Below, in pieces: positions 8,387 to 22,759 of a stretch of DNA of 64,000 bases. The stretch is from Rubrivivax gelatinosus IL144 (GTDB lineage Bacteria; Pseudomonadota; Gammaproteobacteria; Burkholderiales; Burkholderiaceae_C), in assembly GCF_000284255.1 (NCBI RefSeq), contig NC_017075.1:2356001-2420000 (forward strand). The letters are read 5' to 3'. Each line of letters starts with the position of its first letter. The stretch's first letter is position 1. The notes under the pieces are model-generated. The model made no database searches and had not been told where the DNA came from. It saw only the letters and a program-made list of their open reading frames with translations. The position numbers and the translations under genes are program-made.

Positions 8387-10450
8387 TCAGGCGCAGGCCT
8401 CGGGTTCGGGCTCGCGCGCCGTCCCGCGCGCCAGCAGGCGCTCGAACGCCGCCGCCGGCACCGGGCGCGAGAACAGGTAACCCTGCTGCAGCACGCAGCC
8501 GCGGCCGAGCAGGAAGGCCGACTGTTCCTCGGTCTCCACGCCCTCGGCGACCACCTGCAGGCCGAGTTCGCTGCCCAGCGTGATGATCGCCGCGGCCAGC
8601 GCGCCGTCGCGGCCGCCGCGCGCGACGTCGGTGACGAAGGCGCGGTCGATCTTCACCTCGGTCATCGGCAGGCGGTTCAGGTAGCTCAGCGACGAGTAGC
8701 CGGTGCCGAAGTCGTCCAGCGACAGGCCGTAGCCGCGTGCGCGCAGCCGCTCCAGCACCTCGACGGCCGTGTTCACGTCCCGCATCAGCATCGTTTCGGT
8801 CAGCTCCAGCACCAGGCACGACGGCTCCAGGCCGTGCACCATCATCAGCTCGTCGAGCTGGTCGGCCAGACGGCTGTCGACCAGGCTCACCGCCGGCAGG
8901 TTGACCGACAGCGGCAGCGGCCGCAGCCCGGCCTCGGCCCAGCGCCGCTGGCTGGCGCAGGCGGCGTGCAGCACCCAGTCGGTCAGCGGCACGATCAGCC
9001 CGCTCTCCTCGGCCAGCGCGATGAAGCGGCCCGGCGGGATCAGCCCGCGTTCGGGATGCTGCCAGCGCACCAGCGCCTCGGCGCCGACGATGCGCCCGTT
9101 GCGCGCGTCGACCTTGGGCTGGTAGTGCAGGCAGAGCTGGCCGGCCTCGATCGCGTGGCGCAGCTCGGTCTCGAGCAGCGCGCGCTCGCGCGAGCGTGCG
9201 TTCAGCGCTTCGTCGAAGAACTGGTGCCGCGCGCCGCCGGCGGCCTTGGCCGCGCGTGCGGCCAGTTCGGCGCAGCGCATCAGGCCGGCGACGTCCTGTG
9301 CGTCGCCGGGGCACAGCGCGATGCCGAAGCTGGCCGTCAGCAGCAGCGGCCGCGCCCGGCCTGCGAGCTCGACCGGCTGGCGGATCGCCGCCTGCAGCCG
9401 CTGCGCCACGAGTGCCGCGCGTTCCTGGCTGTCCAGGTCGGTGACCAGCACCGAGAAGGCGTTGTCGCCGAGGCGGGCGACGACGCCGTCCTCGTCGGCC
9501 ACCGGCGCCAGCGCCGCCAGGTCGCCGCCGCGGATCATCGAGCGCACGCGCTGGGCGACGATGGCCAGCACCGCGTCGCCCTGGCCGTGGCCGTAGACGT
9601 CGTCGATGCTGCCGAAGCGGTCGATCTCGGCGTGCAGCACCGCGCAGCCGCGCGCGCCGCGGCGCGCACGCTCCAGCGCGGTGGCGGCGAGTTCGCCGAA
9701 CAGGCGGCGGTTGGGCAGGCCGGTGATCTCGTCGTAATGCGCCAGCAGCTGGGCGCGCAGCTCGGCCGCGGCGCGCGAGTCGTCGAGTTCGGCGCGTGCC
9801 ATGAACTCCTTGCGCAGCACGAACTCGCGCCACCAGCCGATGCCCGAGGCGAGGATGAACAGCGTGCCGACGTGGTAGCTCCAGTAGGCGGCCTCGCGCA
9901 GCGTCAGCGCCTCGTGGCCCCACAGCGCGACCTCGAAGGCCGCGAGGATCGCCAGCCCCGAGACCAGCGCGTAGCGGAACTGCACGCCCAGCACGACGAA
10001 GCAATAGAACTGCAGGAAGGTGAAGTTCAGCACCCCGACCCAGCTCGTCAGCCCGGCGCCGCCCTCGGCGTCCAGGCGCTGCAGGATCACGAACAGGCAC
10101 AGCGCGGCCGTGACGATGAACCCCGCCATCACCGGCTGCCAGTGGCGCCGCCAGCGCGGCTGCAGCGAATAGGCCAGCCCGGCCAGCAGCACCGGCACGG
10201 CCAGCGTCAGGCGCAGCAGGTTGGCGCCGTCGCCGCGGTGGGCGAGGCAGTCGACGAGGTAGTCGCCGGCGATCAGCACGATGCCCAGCACCAGGCTGGC
10301 CTGGGCGAAGCGGAAGTAGTAGGCGACGTAGTGGCGCAGGAAACGCTGCTCGAACGCCGCGTCGGCGAATCGCAGCAGCAGCCGCAGCGGCAGCGCGGTG
10401 GCGGGCGGACGGGCGTGGCCGCCGGGTGTTGGGGTTTCGGGAGCGTGCAT
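8387..10450 (-). CDS. Membrane EAL phosphodiesterase with degenerate GGDEF domain
   Basis: A 687-residue protein with about six N-terminal membrane helices (about 35-215), a GGDEF-type domain and a C-terminal EAL domain. The GGDEF active loop reads RLGDNAF, so cyclase activity should be lost. The EAL domain keeps its catalytic motifs (GAEALVRW, LSVNLPA, LELTET, LDDFGTGYSS, VKIDRAF, VAEGVET), which predicts c-di-GMP hydrolysis. The ATG at 10450 has a weak ribosome site; an in-frame ATG at 10519 with GACGAG upstream would add 23 residues. It converges with the spermidine-synthase-like gene. Confidence 0.88.
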   Translation of the reverse strand: MHAPETPTPGGHARPPATALPLRLLLRFADAAFEQRFLRHYVAYYFRFAQASLVLGIVLIAGDYLVDCLAHRGDGANLLRLTLAVPVLLAGLAYSLQPRWRRHWQPVMAGFIVTAALCLFVILQRLDAEGGAGLTSWVGVLNFTFLQFYCFVVLGVQFRYALVSGLAILAAFEVALWGHEALTLREAAYWSYHVGTLFILASGIGWWREFVLRKEFMARAELDDSRAAAELRAQLLAHYDEITGLPNRRLFGELAATALERARRGARGCAVLHAEIDRFGSIDDVYGHGQGDAVLAIVAQRVRSMIRGGDLAALAPVADEDGVVARLGDNAFSVLVTDLDSQERAALVAQRLQAAIRQPVELAGRARPLLLTASFGIALCPGDAQDVAGLMRCAELAARAAKAAGGARHQFFDEALNARSRERALLETELRHAIEAGQLCLHYQPKVDARNGRIVGAEALVRWQHPERGLIPPGRFIALAEESGLIVPLTDWVLHAACASQRRWAEAGLRPLPLSVNLPAVSLVDSRLADQLDELMMVHGLEPSCLVLELTETMLMRDVNTAVEVLERLRARGYGLSLDDFGTGYSSLSYLNRLPMTEVKIDRAFVTDVARGGRDGALAAAIITLGSELGLQVVAEGVETEEQSAFLLGRGCVLQQGYLFSRPVPAAAFERLLARGTAREPEPEACA

Positions 10451-10675
10451 CGGGGTGCAGACAAGCCGGTTCGAGAGCGCCGGGCGCGGCTCCCGCGCCG
10501 CCCGGCTTGCGACCATCATCTCGTCACGAATGACGCTTGGCTGAGGCCCGCCCGACGCGAAGCGCAGGCTCGAGTGACATCTGCACGGGGCGCGGGGTGG
10601 GTAAACCAGGAAGGCGGTCGCCGGTCCGTCGCGGCTTGATCGACGTCATGCCCGGTGATATCGTTGTTGCAACTC

Positions 10676-10691
10676 ATTCGCAATAGCGAAT
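10676..10691 (+). promoter_or_regulatory. Candidate Fur-type operator upstream of the TonB receptor
   Basis: An inverted repeat ATTCGC-AATA-GCGAAT lies 48 bases before the TonB receptor start in an AT-richer patch. With the preceding GCAACTC it resembles the imperfect palindromes seen at iron-regulated genes. The match to a Fur box is partial, so the assignment leans on the gene it precedes. Confidence 0.35.
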
Positions 10692-10738
10692 CTTCTCATC
10701 ACCGACTCCGGCACGGCTTCCGGCCTGCCGTCTTCCCC

Positions 10739-12898
10739 ATGAGCCGATCCCTCCGCGCGCGGCGCCCGCGCCGCGCGATGCCCGTCTGTTGCCTCAACGC
10801 GGTGCTCGCCGCGCTGCCGCTGTCGGCCGCGGCCGCCGACGGCGCCGCCGACACGACGGCACAGGCCCCGACGTCCGAAGTCGTCGTCGTCACCGCCACG
10901 CGCGGCAGCAAGGCGCTGGACAAGATCCCCGGCGCCGTCAGCGTCATCTCGCGCAGCGACATCGACACCCAGGGCCTGGTCAGCGAGGACCCGAGCGCGC
11001 TCTTGTCGCTGCAGGTGCCGGGTTACGCGCCGGCGCGGCAGAAGCTGACGAACTTCGGCGAAGGCCTGCGTGGGCGCAACGCGCTGCTGCTGCTGGACGG
11101 CATCCCGCAGACCAACCCGCTGCGTTTCGGCGGCCGCGAGGGCTATTTCGCCGACCCGATGATCGTCGAGCGCATCGAGGTCGTCAGCGGCGCCTCGGCG
11201 GTGCAGGGCATGGGCGCCACCGGCGGCATCGTCAACACGATCACGCGCCGGCCCACCGAGGTCGGCACGCGCCAGACCGTCGAACTCAAGTACGGCACCC
11301 AGGCGCACGCCGACACGCAGTCCTGGAAGACCGGCTACATGGTCGAGCACAAGAGTGCCGAGGCCGACGGCTGGGACCTGCTGGCCTACGTCGGCCTGCG
11401 CAGCCAGGACGTCGGCATCGACGGCGCCGGCCGATACCTCGCCACCGAGTCGCTGCACCGCGCCGGCGACGCCTTCGTCAAGATCGGCCGCGACTTCGGC
11501 GACCAGCGCCTGCAGCTGATGCTCAACCGCTTCGACGCCGACGGCTTCGACGACTGGGTCGACGTGCCCGGCGACCGCGACGCCGGGCGGCCGACCACCT
11601 CGCGCCCCGGCACGCCGGCCTGGGACGCGCCGCGCAACCGCGTGCGTTCGGCCAGCCTGGAGTGGAGCCACGCCGACCTGGGCGGCGGCTACGCCAGCGC
11701 CCAGCTCTTCAAGCAGGACTTCGAGGCGCGCTACAGCGGCGGCGTCATCTCGACCTTCCAGGACGCGGCCATCGCCCCGGTGGGCACGCTGGTCGACCAG
11801 AGCGAGATCGAGGCCGACAAATGGGGCCTGCGCACGAGCTGGGTGCGGCCCGACGCCGGCATCGCCGGCCTGGAGTTCACCGCCGGCGTGGACCTGCTGC
11901 ACGACACCTCGTCCCAGCGCCTGACGCAGACCGGCCGCACCTGGGTGCCGCCGCTGCGCTACGAGAGCCTGGCGCCGTTCACCCAGCTCGAATACACACG
12001 CGGCAACCTGACGCTGCGCGGCGGCCTGCGCGACGAGCGCAACTCGCTGGACGTCGCCGACTACCGCACGCTCGCGTTCTACGGCAACCGCGCCGTCGAA
12101 GGCGGCAAACGCGACGCGCACGAGCTGGTCAAGAGCCTGGGCGGCGTCTGGCGCTTCGACGCCAGCGGCTGGTCGGCCTTCGCCTCGTACAACGAAGGTT
12201 TCGGCCCGCCCGACGCCGGCCTGATCCTGCGCGCGGTGAAGACCGCCGGCCAGTCGGTCGACAAGCTCGTCGACCTGCAGCCCGTCGTCACGCGCAACCG
12301 CGAGCTCGGCGTCAGCTGGCGCGGCGCGACGGCCAACTTCAGCGCCTCGGTCTACCGCTCGCGTTCGGACCTGGGCAGCCAGATCATCGTCGTCAACGGC
12401 ATCGGCAGCGTGCAGCGTGTGCCGATCGAGGTGAAGGGCTTCGAGTTCGCCGGCCAGTGGCGGCCGCTGCCGGCGCTGCGCCTGGACGCGACCTACGCCC
12501 GCACGCGCGGCCGCACCGCCGCGGCGGCCGGTGAGCCGCTGGACCTGGACCTCGGCGCACGCTCGCAGGGCCCGGACAAGCTGGTGCTCGGCGGCCAGTG
12601 GGCCTTCGCGCCGGCCTGGCGCGCGCAGCTCAACGTCGCGCGCTGGTTCTCGCGCGACGCCAACGAAGGCAAGTTCAGCGGCAGCACCTCGCTGGAGGAG
12701 CACTTCGAGGGTTACACCGTCGCCGACCTCGCGCTGCGCTGGGCCTCGCCCTGGGGCGAACTCGGCGCCGGCATCGAGAACCTGTTCGACCGCCGCTACA
12801 TCACCTACTACAGCCAGTCGCACTACGCCGGCACCGACGACGACTACTACGCCGGCCGCGGCCGCACGCTGACGATGAGCTGGCGGCGCAGCTTCTGA
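10739..12898 (+). CDS. TonB-dependent outer-membrane receptor, probably ferric-siderophore
   Basis: A 719-residue receptor with an N-terminal signal sequence, a TonB box-like EVVVVTATRG near residue 48, a plug domain (IPGAVSVISRSDI, GLRGRNALLLLDGIP, IERIEVVSGASAVQGMGATGGIVN-type sequence) and a long beta-barrel ending in aromatic-rich strands (YAGRGRTLTMSWRRSF). The terminal Phe fits barrel assembly. It imports a metal chelate using TonB energy; iron is the likely cargo given the PepSY protein 8 bases downstream and the candidate Fur site upstream. The ATG at 10739 is chosen over one 28 codons earlier because it best fits the signal peptide. Confidence 0.9.
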   Translation: MSRSLRARRPRRAMPVCCLNAVLAALPLSAAAADGAADTTAQAPTSEVVVVTATRGSKALDKIPGAVSVISRSDIDTQGLVSEDPSALLSLQVPGYAPARQKLTNFGEGLRGRNALLLLDGIPQTNPLRFGGREGYFADPMIVERIEVVSGASAVQGMGATGGIVNTITRRPTEVGTRQTVELKYGTQAHADTQSWKTGYMVEHKSAEADGWDLLAYVGLRSQDVGIDGAGRYLATESLHRAGDAFVKIGRDFGDQRLQLMLNRFDADGFDDWVDVPGDRDAGRPTTSRPGTPAWDAPRNRVRSASLEWSHADLGGGYASAQLFKQDFEARYSGGVISTFQDAAIAPVGTLVDQSEIEADKWGLRTSWVRPDAGIAGLEFTAGVDLLHDTSSQRLTQTGRTWVPPLRYESLAPFTQLEYTRGNLTLRGGLRDERNSLDVADYRTLAFYGNRAVEGGKRDAHELVKSLGGVWRFDASGWSAFASYNEGFGPPDAGLILRAVKTAGQSVDKLVDLQPVVTRNRELGVSWRGATANFSASVYRSRSDLGSQIIVVNGIGSVQRVPIEVKGFEFAGQWRPLPALRLDATYARTRGRTAAAAGEPLDLDLGARSQGPDKLVLGGQWAFAPAWRAQLNVARWFSRDANEGKFSGSTSLEEHFEGYTVADLALRWASPWGELGAGIENLFDRRYITYYSQSHYAGTDDDYYAGRGRTLTMSWRRSF

Positions 12899-12906
12899 GC
12901 GCCACG

Positions 12907-14010
12907 ATGCGCAAGGCGCTCGCCGCGCTGCACCGCTGGGCCGCGCTGGCGGCCGGCGCGCTGCTGCTGGTCCTGGGGCTCAGCGGCAGCCTGATGGTCT
13001 GGCAGGCCGAAGTCGACGCGGCGCTGAACCCGGCCTGGTTCGCGCCGCCGGCGCTGCGCTGCACGCCGGCCGAACGCCCGGTCGCGACGACGCTGGCGCT
13101 GCTGGCCCAGGCCGCGCCGGGCGCGAAGCCGGCGATCGTCGTCGCGCCGGCCGTGCCGGGCGCCGCCTACCAGGTCTGGGAGCGGCGCGACGGCCGCGGC
13201 CTGCGGCGCGAGCATTTCGTCGACGCCGACTGCGGCCGCTACCTCGGCACGCGGCTGCGTGGTGACGCGCGCCTGGACCGCGCCCACGCCGTGCCGCTGC
13301 TCTACGAACTGCACAGCCGGCTGCTGGCCGGCGAGACGGGGCACACCGTCGTCGGCGTCGGCGCGCTGGTCTTGCTGGCGCTGGCGCTCAGCGGCCTCTG
13401 GCTGGCGCTGCCGCGGCGCCACGGCCTCGAGGCCTGGCGGCGCGTGCTGAGCGTCAGACGCGGCAGTGCCGGGCCGCGCTTCTGGTACGAGCTGCACCGC
13501 GCCGCCGGCCTGTGGCTGCTGCCGCTGGCGTTGCTGCTGCCGCTGACCGGCGCGGCGCTGGTCTTCGCCGACGCGAGCAAGGCGCTGGTCGGCACGGTGC
13601 TGCCACTGCAGCCCTGGCCGCGCCTGGCGCGCGGCGATGCGGCGCCGGCGCGTCTGGCGCCCGACGACTATGTGGCGCGCGGCGCGGCGCTGTTCCCGCA
13701 GGCGCGCTGGTCGCGCCTGACGCTGCCCGATGCCGGCGGCACGGCCGAACTGCGCCTGCTGCAGCCCGGCGAAGCGCGCGCCGACACCGGCATGACGCGG
13801 GTACGGCTCGATGCCGAGGGCCGCGTCGTCGCGGTGCACGACCCGCTGCGCGCACCCGCCGGCAACCGCGTCGTCGACTGGATGTTCCCGCTGCACAGCG
13901 CCGAGACGCTGGGCCTCGTGGCCCGGCTGCTGTGGACGGTGTTCGGCCTGCTGCCGGCCTTGCTGCTGGGCAGCGGGCTGTGGTTGTGGTGGCGGCGCCG
14001 GCGGCGGTGA
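12907..14010 (+). CDS. PepSY-associated transmembrane protein, putative ferric reductase partner
   Basis: A 367-residue inner-membrane protein with four main membrane spans: near 16-34 (LAAGALLLVLGLSGSLMVW), about 143-165, about 197-220 and about 340-362. A periplasmic PepSY-like region lies between them (RLDAEGRVVAVHDP). Paired histidines in the helices (LHRWAAL, ELHSRLLAG, ELHRAAGLW, PLHSAET) are typical of this family and may bind heme. It starts 8 bases after the TonB receptor, so the two form an iron-uptake operon where this protein may reduce the imported iron. The reductase role is inferred from relatives. Confidence 0.82.
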   Translation: MRKALAALHRWAALAAGALLLVLGLSGSLMVWQAEVDAALNPAWFAPPALRCTPAERPVATTLALLAQAAPGAKPAIVVAPAVPGAAYQVWERRDGRGLRREHFVDADCGRYLGTRLRGDARLDRAHAVPLLYELHSRLLAGETGHTVVGVGALVLLALALSGLWLALPRRHGLEAWRRVLSVRRGSAGPRFWYELHRAAGLWLLPLALLLPLTGAALVFADASKALVGTVLPLQPWPRLARGDAAPARLAPDDYVARGAALFPQARWSRLTLPDAGGTAELRLLQPGEARADTGMTRVRLDAEGRVVAVHDPLRAPAGNRVVDWMFPLHSAETLGLVARLLWTVFGLLPALLLGSGLWLWWRRRRR

Positions 14011-14037
14011 CGGCGAAGCCGGCCGCGCCCGGCGTGT

Positions 14038-17043
<3,006 letters not shown>

Positions 17044-17265
17044 CGCTCCCCTCGGCCACCATCGGACCACGTGCACGCAGGGTGCAACGCCGGGCACGCC
17101 TCGCGGCGCGCCCGTGGGGCGGCGGTGACCCCCCGTCACGCCGGCCCTGGCTCCGGACCCTCGACCCTGCTTCTACACCGGGCCGCGAGCGGCCGCCCTA
17201 GGATGAACCAAGGTCGAGTCCGTCAGCTTGGCAATCGACGCCGGAGGCGGCGGCCGGCGCCCGCA

Positions 17266-19563
<2,298 letters not shown>

Positions 19564-19638
19564 TGCCCCATCGTAGCCAAGCGCGCCGGCCGTGCCGCGC
19601 CGGCCCCTCGGTCAGGGTGACGAGGCGCGCCGGGCGCT

Positions 19639-21498
19639 TCAGGCCCAGGCTTTCAGCGCGCGCAGCAGCGGCCGCTTCTTCTCCTGGTGCGCCTGCATGC
19701 GGCGCAGGATGTCGTCGAGCGTGCGGATGGCCTCGACGACGTACGGCCCCTTGTTGAGCATCACGCACTCGGCACGCCCGGCCATCGCCGCGTCGGTGAT
19801 CTCGGCGCGGCTGGGCTGGCCGGTCTTGGCCAGGCCTTCGAGCACCTGGGTGGCCCAGACCACCGGCAGGTGCGCGGCCTCGCAGGCCCAGAGGATCTCC
19901 TCCTGCACCTCGGCCAGGCGCTCGAAGCCGCACTCCACCGCCAGGTCGCCGCGCGCGATCATCACGCCGGCCGCCGGGCCGGCCATCGCCGCCAGCAGGA
20001 TCTCCGGCAGGGCCTCGAAGCCGCGCCGGGTCTCGACCTTCAGCATCAGCGCCGGCGACGGGCCGGGCAGGGCGGCGAGCGCCGTGCGCAGCGCCTGCAC
20101 GTCGGCCGCGCACTGGGTGAACGACAGCCCGACCAGGTCGGCATGCGCGGCCACGGCCGGCAGGTCGGCCAGGTCCTGGGCGGTCAGCGCCGGCAGGTCC
20201 AGCAGCGTGTCGGGCAGGTTGATGCCCTTGTCGGCGCCGAGCTTCTGGCCGCCGTCGCGGGCATGGGTGATCTCGACCTCGACCTTGCGCGTGCCGCTGC
20301 GGCGCACGACGCCGCCCAGGTGGCCGTCGTCGAACCAGACGCGGTCGCCCTTGCGCACCTGGGCCAGGGCCTGCGGCAGCGTGCAGCCGATGGCCGGCAG
20401 CGCGGCCTCGGGGTCGGCCGGGTGGGCTTCGCGCTCGGGCTGCAGCGTCAGCCGCATGCCGCGGTGCAGCAGCAGCGCGCCGGGCTCGCGCGGCAGCGCC
20501 TGCAGGCGTGCGCCCCTGGTGTCGCCGGTACGCAGGACTTCGGTCGTCTCGCCCAGCCAGAGGCTGCGCCGGCACTCCAGCAGCACGCCGGCGCTGCGCC
20601 GCTCCGCGACGCGCAGGCGGCGGCGCCGGCCGCGCGTGTCGACGAGCTCGACGCGGTCGCCGGCGTCCAGCGCCTCCAGCCAGTCGCGCTCGACGGCCAA
20701 TGTCAGCGCTGCGCCCGGCACCTCGCCGGCGTCGCCTGCGGCGCGCAGCCCCAGCCGCGCCGGCTGCAGGCAGCGGCCCAGCGCGTCGCGCTCCGGGCGC
20801 AGGTGGGCCACCGCCGGCCCGGGGCGCAGCGCGCCGGTGCGCAGCTTGGGCCCGCCCAGGTCCATCAGCACGCGCACCGGGCGGCCGCAGCGGCGCGCGT
20901 GGTGGCGCACGCGCCGGGCCATCGCTTCCCAGGCCGCGGCGTCGTCGTGGGCGCAGTTGATGCGCGCGATGTCCATGCCGGCGGCCACCAGCGCGGCCAC
21001 CAGCGTGTCGTCCTGCGCCGCCTCGCTGGGCAGGGTGACCATGATGCGGGCGCTGCGCTCGGCCGGCGCTGCGCCCAGCAGGGCCTCGGTGTGGCGGGCC
21101 AGCAGCCGCCCGCCCTGGCCCAGGCCGGCCGGCTCCTCCTGCCGGCGCGAGGCCCAGTCGCGGCCGACGATGCGGTGCAGGATGCCCAGCACCTGGTCGA
21201 GGTTGGCGAGCACGTGGGTCTCGGCGCGGCCCAGCGAGGACAGGCCGATGCCGGCCAGCCGCTCCTGCACGCGGCGCAGGTCGTAGCGGCGCAGCGCCAG
21301 GTAGTGCGCGAGGTTGGCGGCACTGGCGCGGTAGGCCGGGTCGACGCCGGCGAGCTGGGGCGCCAGCCGCGCCTCGTGCTCGAGCATCGATTCGCGCAGC
21401 ACCTGCAGCTCGGCGATCAGCGCCTCGCAGCCGGTGCGGTCCCAGGGTTCGGCGCTGGCGCCGGCGGCGGCTTCGGCGCCGTGGGTGGACAGGTTCAT
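19639..21498 (-). CDS. Atypical pyruvate-kinase-like protein with N-terminal extension
   Basis: A 619-residue protein. Residues 1-145 are a helical extension absent from housekeeping pyruvate kinase. A pyruvate-kinase barrel follows: ARIMVTLPSE, AGMDIARINCAH, MDLGGPKLRTG near 211-221, catalytic-type Lys487 and Glu489 (LKVETRRGFE), MIARGDLAVE and VWATQVLEGL. The usual NFSH is NCAH, and the C-terminal regulatory domain is missing after the barrel. It may be a kinase for another enolphosphate or an altered regulatory form. The ATG has GGGAGAAG upstream. It diverges from the glycosyltransferase behind PhoB-like sites. Confidence 0.72.
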   Translation of the reverse strand: MNLSTHGAEAAAGASAEPWDRTGCEALIAELQVLRESMLEHEARLAPQLAGVDPAYRASAANLAHYLALRRYDLRRVQERLAGIGLSSLGRAETHVLANLDQVLGILHRIVGRDWASRRQEEPAGLGQGGRLLARHTEALLGAAPAERSARIMVTLPSEAAQDDTLVAALVAAGMDIARINCAHDDAAAWEAMARRVRHHARRCGRPVRVLMDLGGPKLRTGALRPGPAVAHLRPERDALGRCLQPARLGLRAAGDAGEVPGAALTLAVERDWLEALDAGDRVELVDTRGRRRRLRVAERRSAGVLLECRRSLWLGETTEVLRTGDTRGARLQALPREPGALLLHRGMRLTLQPEREAHPADPEAALPAIGCTLPQALAQVRKGDRVWFDDGHLGGVVRRSGTRKVEVEITHARDGGQKLGADKGINLPDTLLDLPALTAQDLADLPAVAAHADLVGLSFTQCAADVQALRTALAALPGPSPALMLKVETRRGFEALPEILLAAMAGPAAGVMIARGDLAVECGFERLAEVQEEILWACEAAHLPVVWATQVLEGLAKTGQPSRAEITDAAMAGRAECVMLNKGPYVVEAIRTLDDILRRMQAHQEKKRPLLRALKAWA

Positions 21499-21521
21499 CG
21501 GTCGGTCTTCTCCCGGCAGCC

Positions 21522-21555
21522 ACTCTGCGCCCGCCGCATGGCGTTTTCGTGACCG
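21522..21555 (-). promoter_or_regulatory. Candidate PhoB-type box for the pyruvate-kinase-like gene
   Basis: On the minus strand CGGTCAC-GAAA-ACGCCAT (21555-21538) with CAGAGT 10 bases later (21527-21522). It is the weakest of the six sites, but it has the same spacing and overlaps the divergent site of the glycosyltransferase. Confidence 0.42.
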
Positions 21556-21586
21556 TCACCGGCGCGTCACGGCCGGGCCCCAGGAT
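21553..21586 (+). promoter_or_regulatory. PhoB-type box and -10 for the glycosyltransferase gene
   Basis: CCGTCAC-CGGC-GCGTCAC (21553-21570), two near-identical half-sites at the PhoB spacing, then 10 bases, then CAGGAT (21581-21586). The predicted transcript begins at or within a base or two of the ATG at 21593. AGGA inside the -10 could alternatively act as a ribosome site if transcription begins further upstream. Confidence 0.62.
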
Positions 21587-21592
21587 GCGGCC

Positions 21593-22753
21593 ATGACGAC
21601 GATCGACCTCGTCTACTTCAACGCCGGCGGCGGCCATCGGGCCGCGGTGCAGGCGCTGCAGGAGACGGCGAAGGAACAGGGCCGGGCGTGGAACCTGCGC
21701 CCGGTGAACCTGGTGCGCGTGCTGGACCCCGGCGCGAGCTTCCAGCGCCTCACCGGCTTCGAGCCCGAGGACTACTACAACCTGCGGCTGCGCCGCGGCT
21801 GGACCGCCGGCCTGGGCCACGAGCTCAAGCTGCTGCAGGGCCTGATCCGCCTGGCGCACCGGCCGATGCTCTCGGCGCTGCGGCGCCACTGGCTGCAGAG
21901 CCGTCCCGACCTCGTGGTCTCGGTCGTGCCCAACTTCAACCGCGTGCTCGGCGAGTCGGTGCAGGCCGCCTGGCAGGACCTGCCCTTCGCCACGGTGATG
22001 ACCGACCTGGCCGACCACCCGCCGCGCTTCTGGATCGAGCCGCGGGTCGAGCAGCACCTGGTCTGCGGCACGCCGCGTGCGGCCGAGCAGGCGCTGGCCG
22101 CCGGCGTGCCGGCCTCGCGCCTGCACCGCGTCTCGGGCATGGTGCTGCGGCCGGCCTTCTACCGCCCCGCCTCCGGCGACCGGCGCGTCGACCGTGCTGC
22201 GCTCGGCCTGGACCCCGACCGCCCGGTGGCCGCGGTGATGTTCGGCGGCCACGGCTCGCGCCAGATGCTGAAGATCGCGCGCGCGCTGGGCGACGTGCAG
22301 CTGGTGCTGCTGTGCGGCCACAACGCGGCGCTGCAGACCGAGCTGGCGGCGATGCGCCGCGCCGCGCCGCACGTCGCGCTGGGCTTCACGCAGAACGTGC
22401 CTCGGGTGCTGCAGCTGGCCGATGTCTTCGTCGGCAAGCCGGGGCCGGGCTCGATCAGCGAGGCGGTGCAGCTCGGCCTGCCGGTGCTGACCATCGAGAA
22501 CGCCTCGACGCTGCCGCAGGAGCGCTACAACGTGCAGTGGCTGCGCGAGCTGGGGCTGGGGCTGGCCGTGGGCTCGCTGCGCGAGCTGCCGCAGGCCATG
22601 GCCGAGCTGCTGCAGCGCCTGCCGCAGTACCAGGCGCGTGTGCGCTGGGTCGACAACCGCGCCGCGGCCGAGGTGCTGGATGTCTTCGACGAGCTGCTGC
22701 GCCCGCGCCGGGCGCAGTTCCCCGACGACGAGCCCGAGGCGCTGGCCGCCTGA
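21593..22753 (+). CDS. MGDG-synthase-type glycosyltransferase, probable glycolipid synthase
   Basis: A 386-residue GT-B enzyme of the MurG/MGDG synthase group. Residues 10-15 (NAGGGH) are the acceptor-side glycine loop, FATVMTDLADHPPRFW follows, and the C-terminal donor site shows MFGGHGSRQM and GKPGPGSISEAVQLGLP. Relatives transfer a sugar from a UDP-sugar to diacylglycerol at the inner membrane. It lies end to end with plcP, whose product releases diacylglycerol, and it has a PhoB-like promoter, so it probably makes glycolipid to replace phospholipid when phosphate is short. Sugar and linkage are unknown. Confidence 0.8.
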   Translation: MTTIDLVYFNAGGGHRAAVQALQETAKEQGRAWNLRPVNLVRVLDPGASFQRLTGFEPEDYYNLRLRRGWTAGLGHELKLLQGLIRLAHRPMLSALRRHWLQSRPDLVVSVVPNFNRVLGESVQAAWQDLPFATVMTDLADHPPRFWIEPRVEQHLVCGTPRAAEQALAAGVPASRLHRVSGMVLRPAFYRPASGDRRVDRAALGLDPDRPVAAVMFGGHGSRQMLKIARALGDVQLVLLCGHNAALQTELAAMRRAAPHVALGFTQNVPRVLQLADVFVGKPGPGSISEAVQLGLPVLTIENASTLPQERYNVQWLRELGLGLAVGSLRELPQAMAELLQRLPQYQARVRWVDNRAAAEVLDVFDELLRPRRAQFPDDEPEALAA

Positions 22754-22759
22754 GCCGGT

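Noticed and set aside
17123..17141. GGTGAC-N6-GTCACG inverted repeat upstream of the kinase at 14038
   Set aside because: It resembles the PhoB half-sites in content, but neither strand has a second half-site at the 11-base period.
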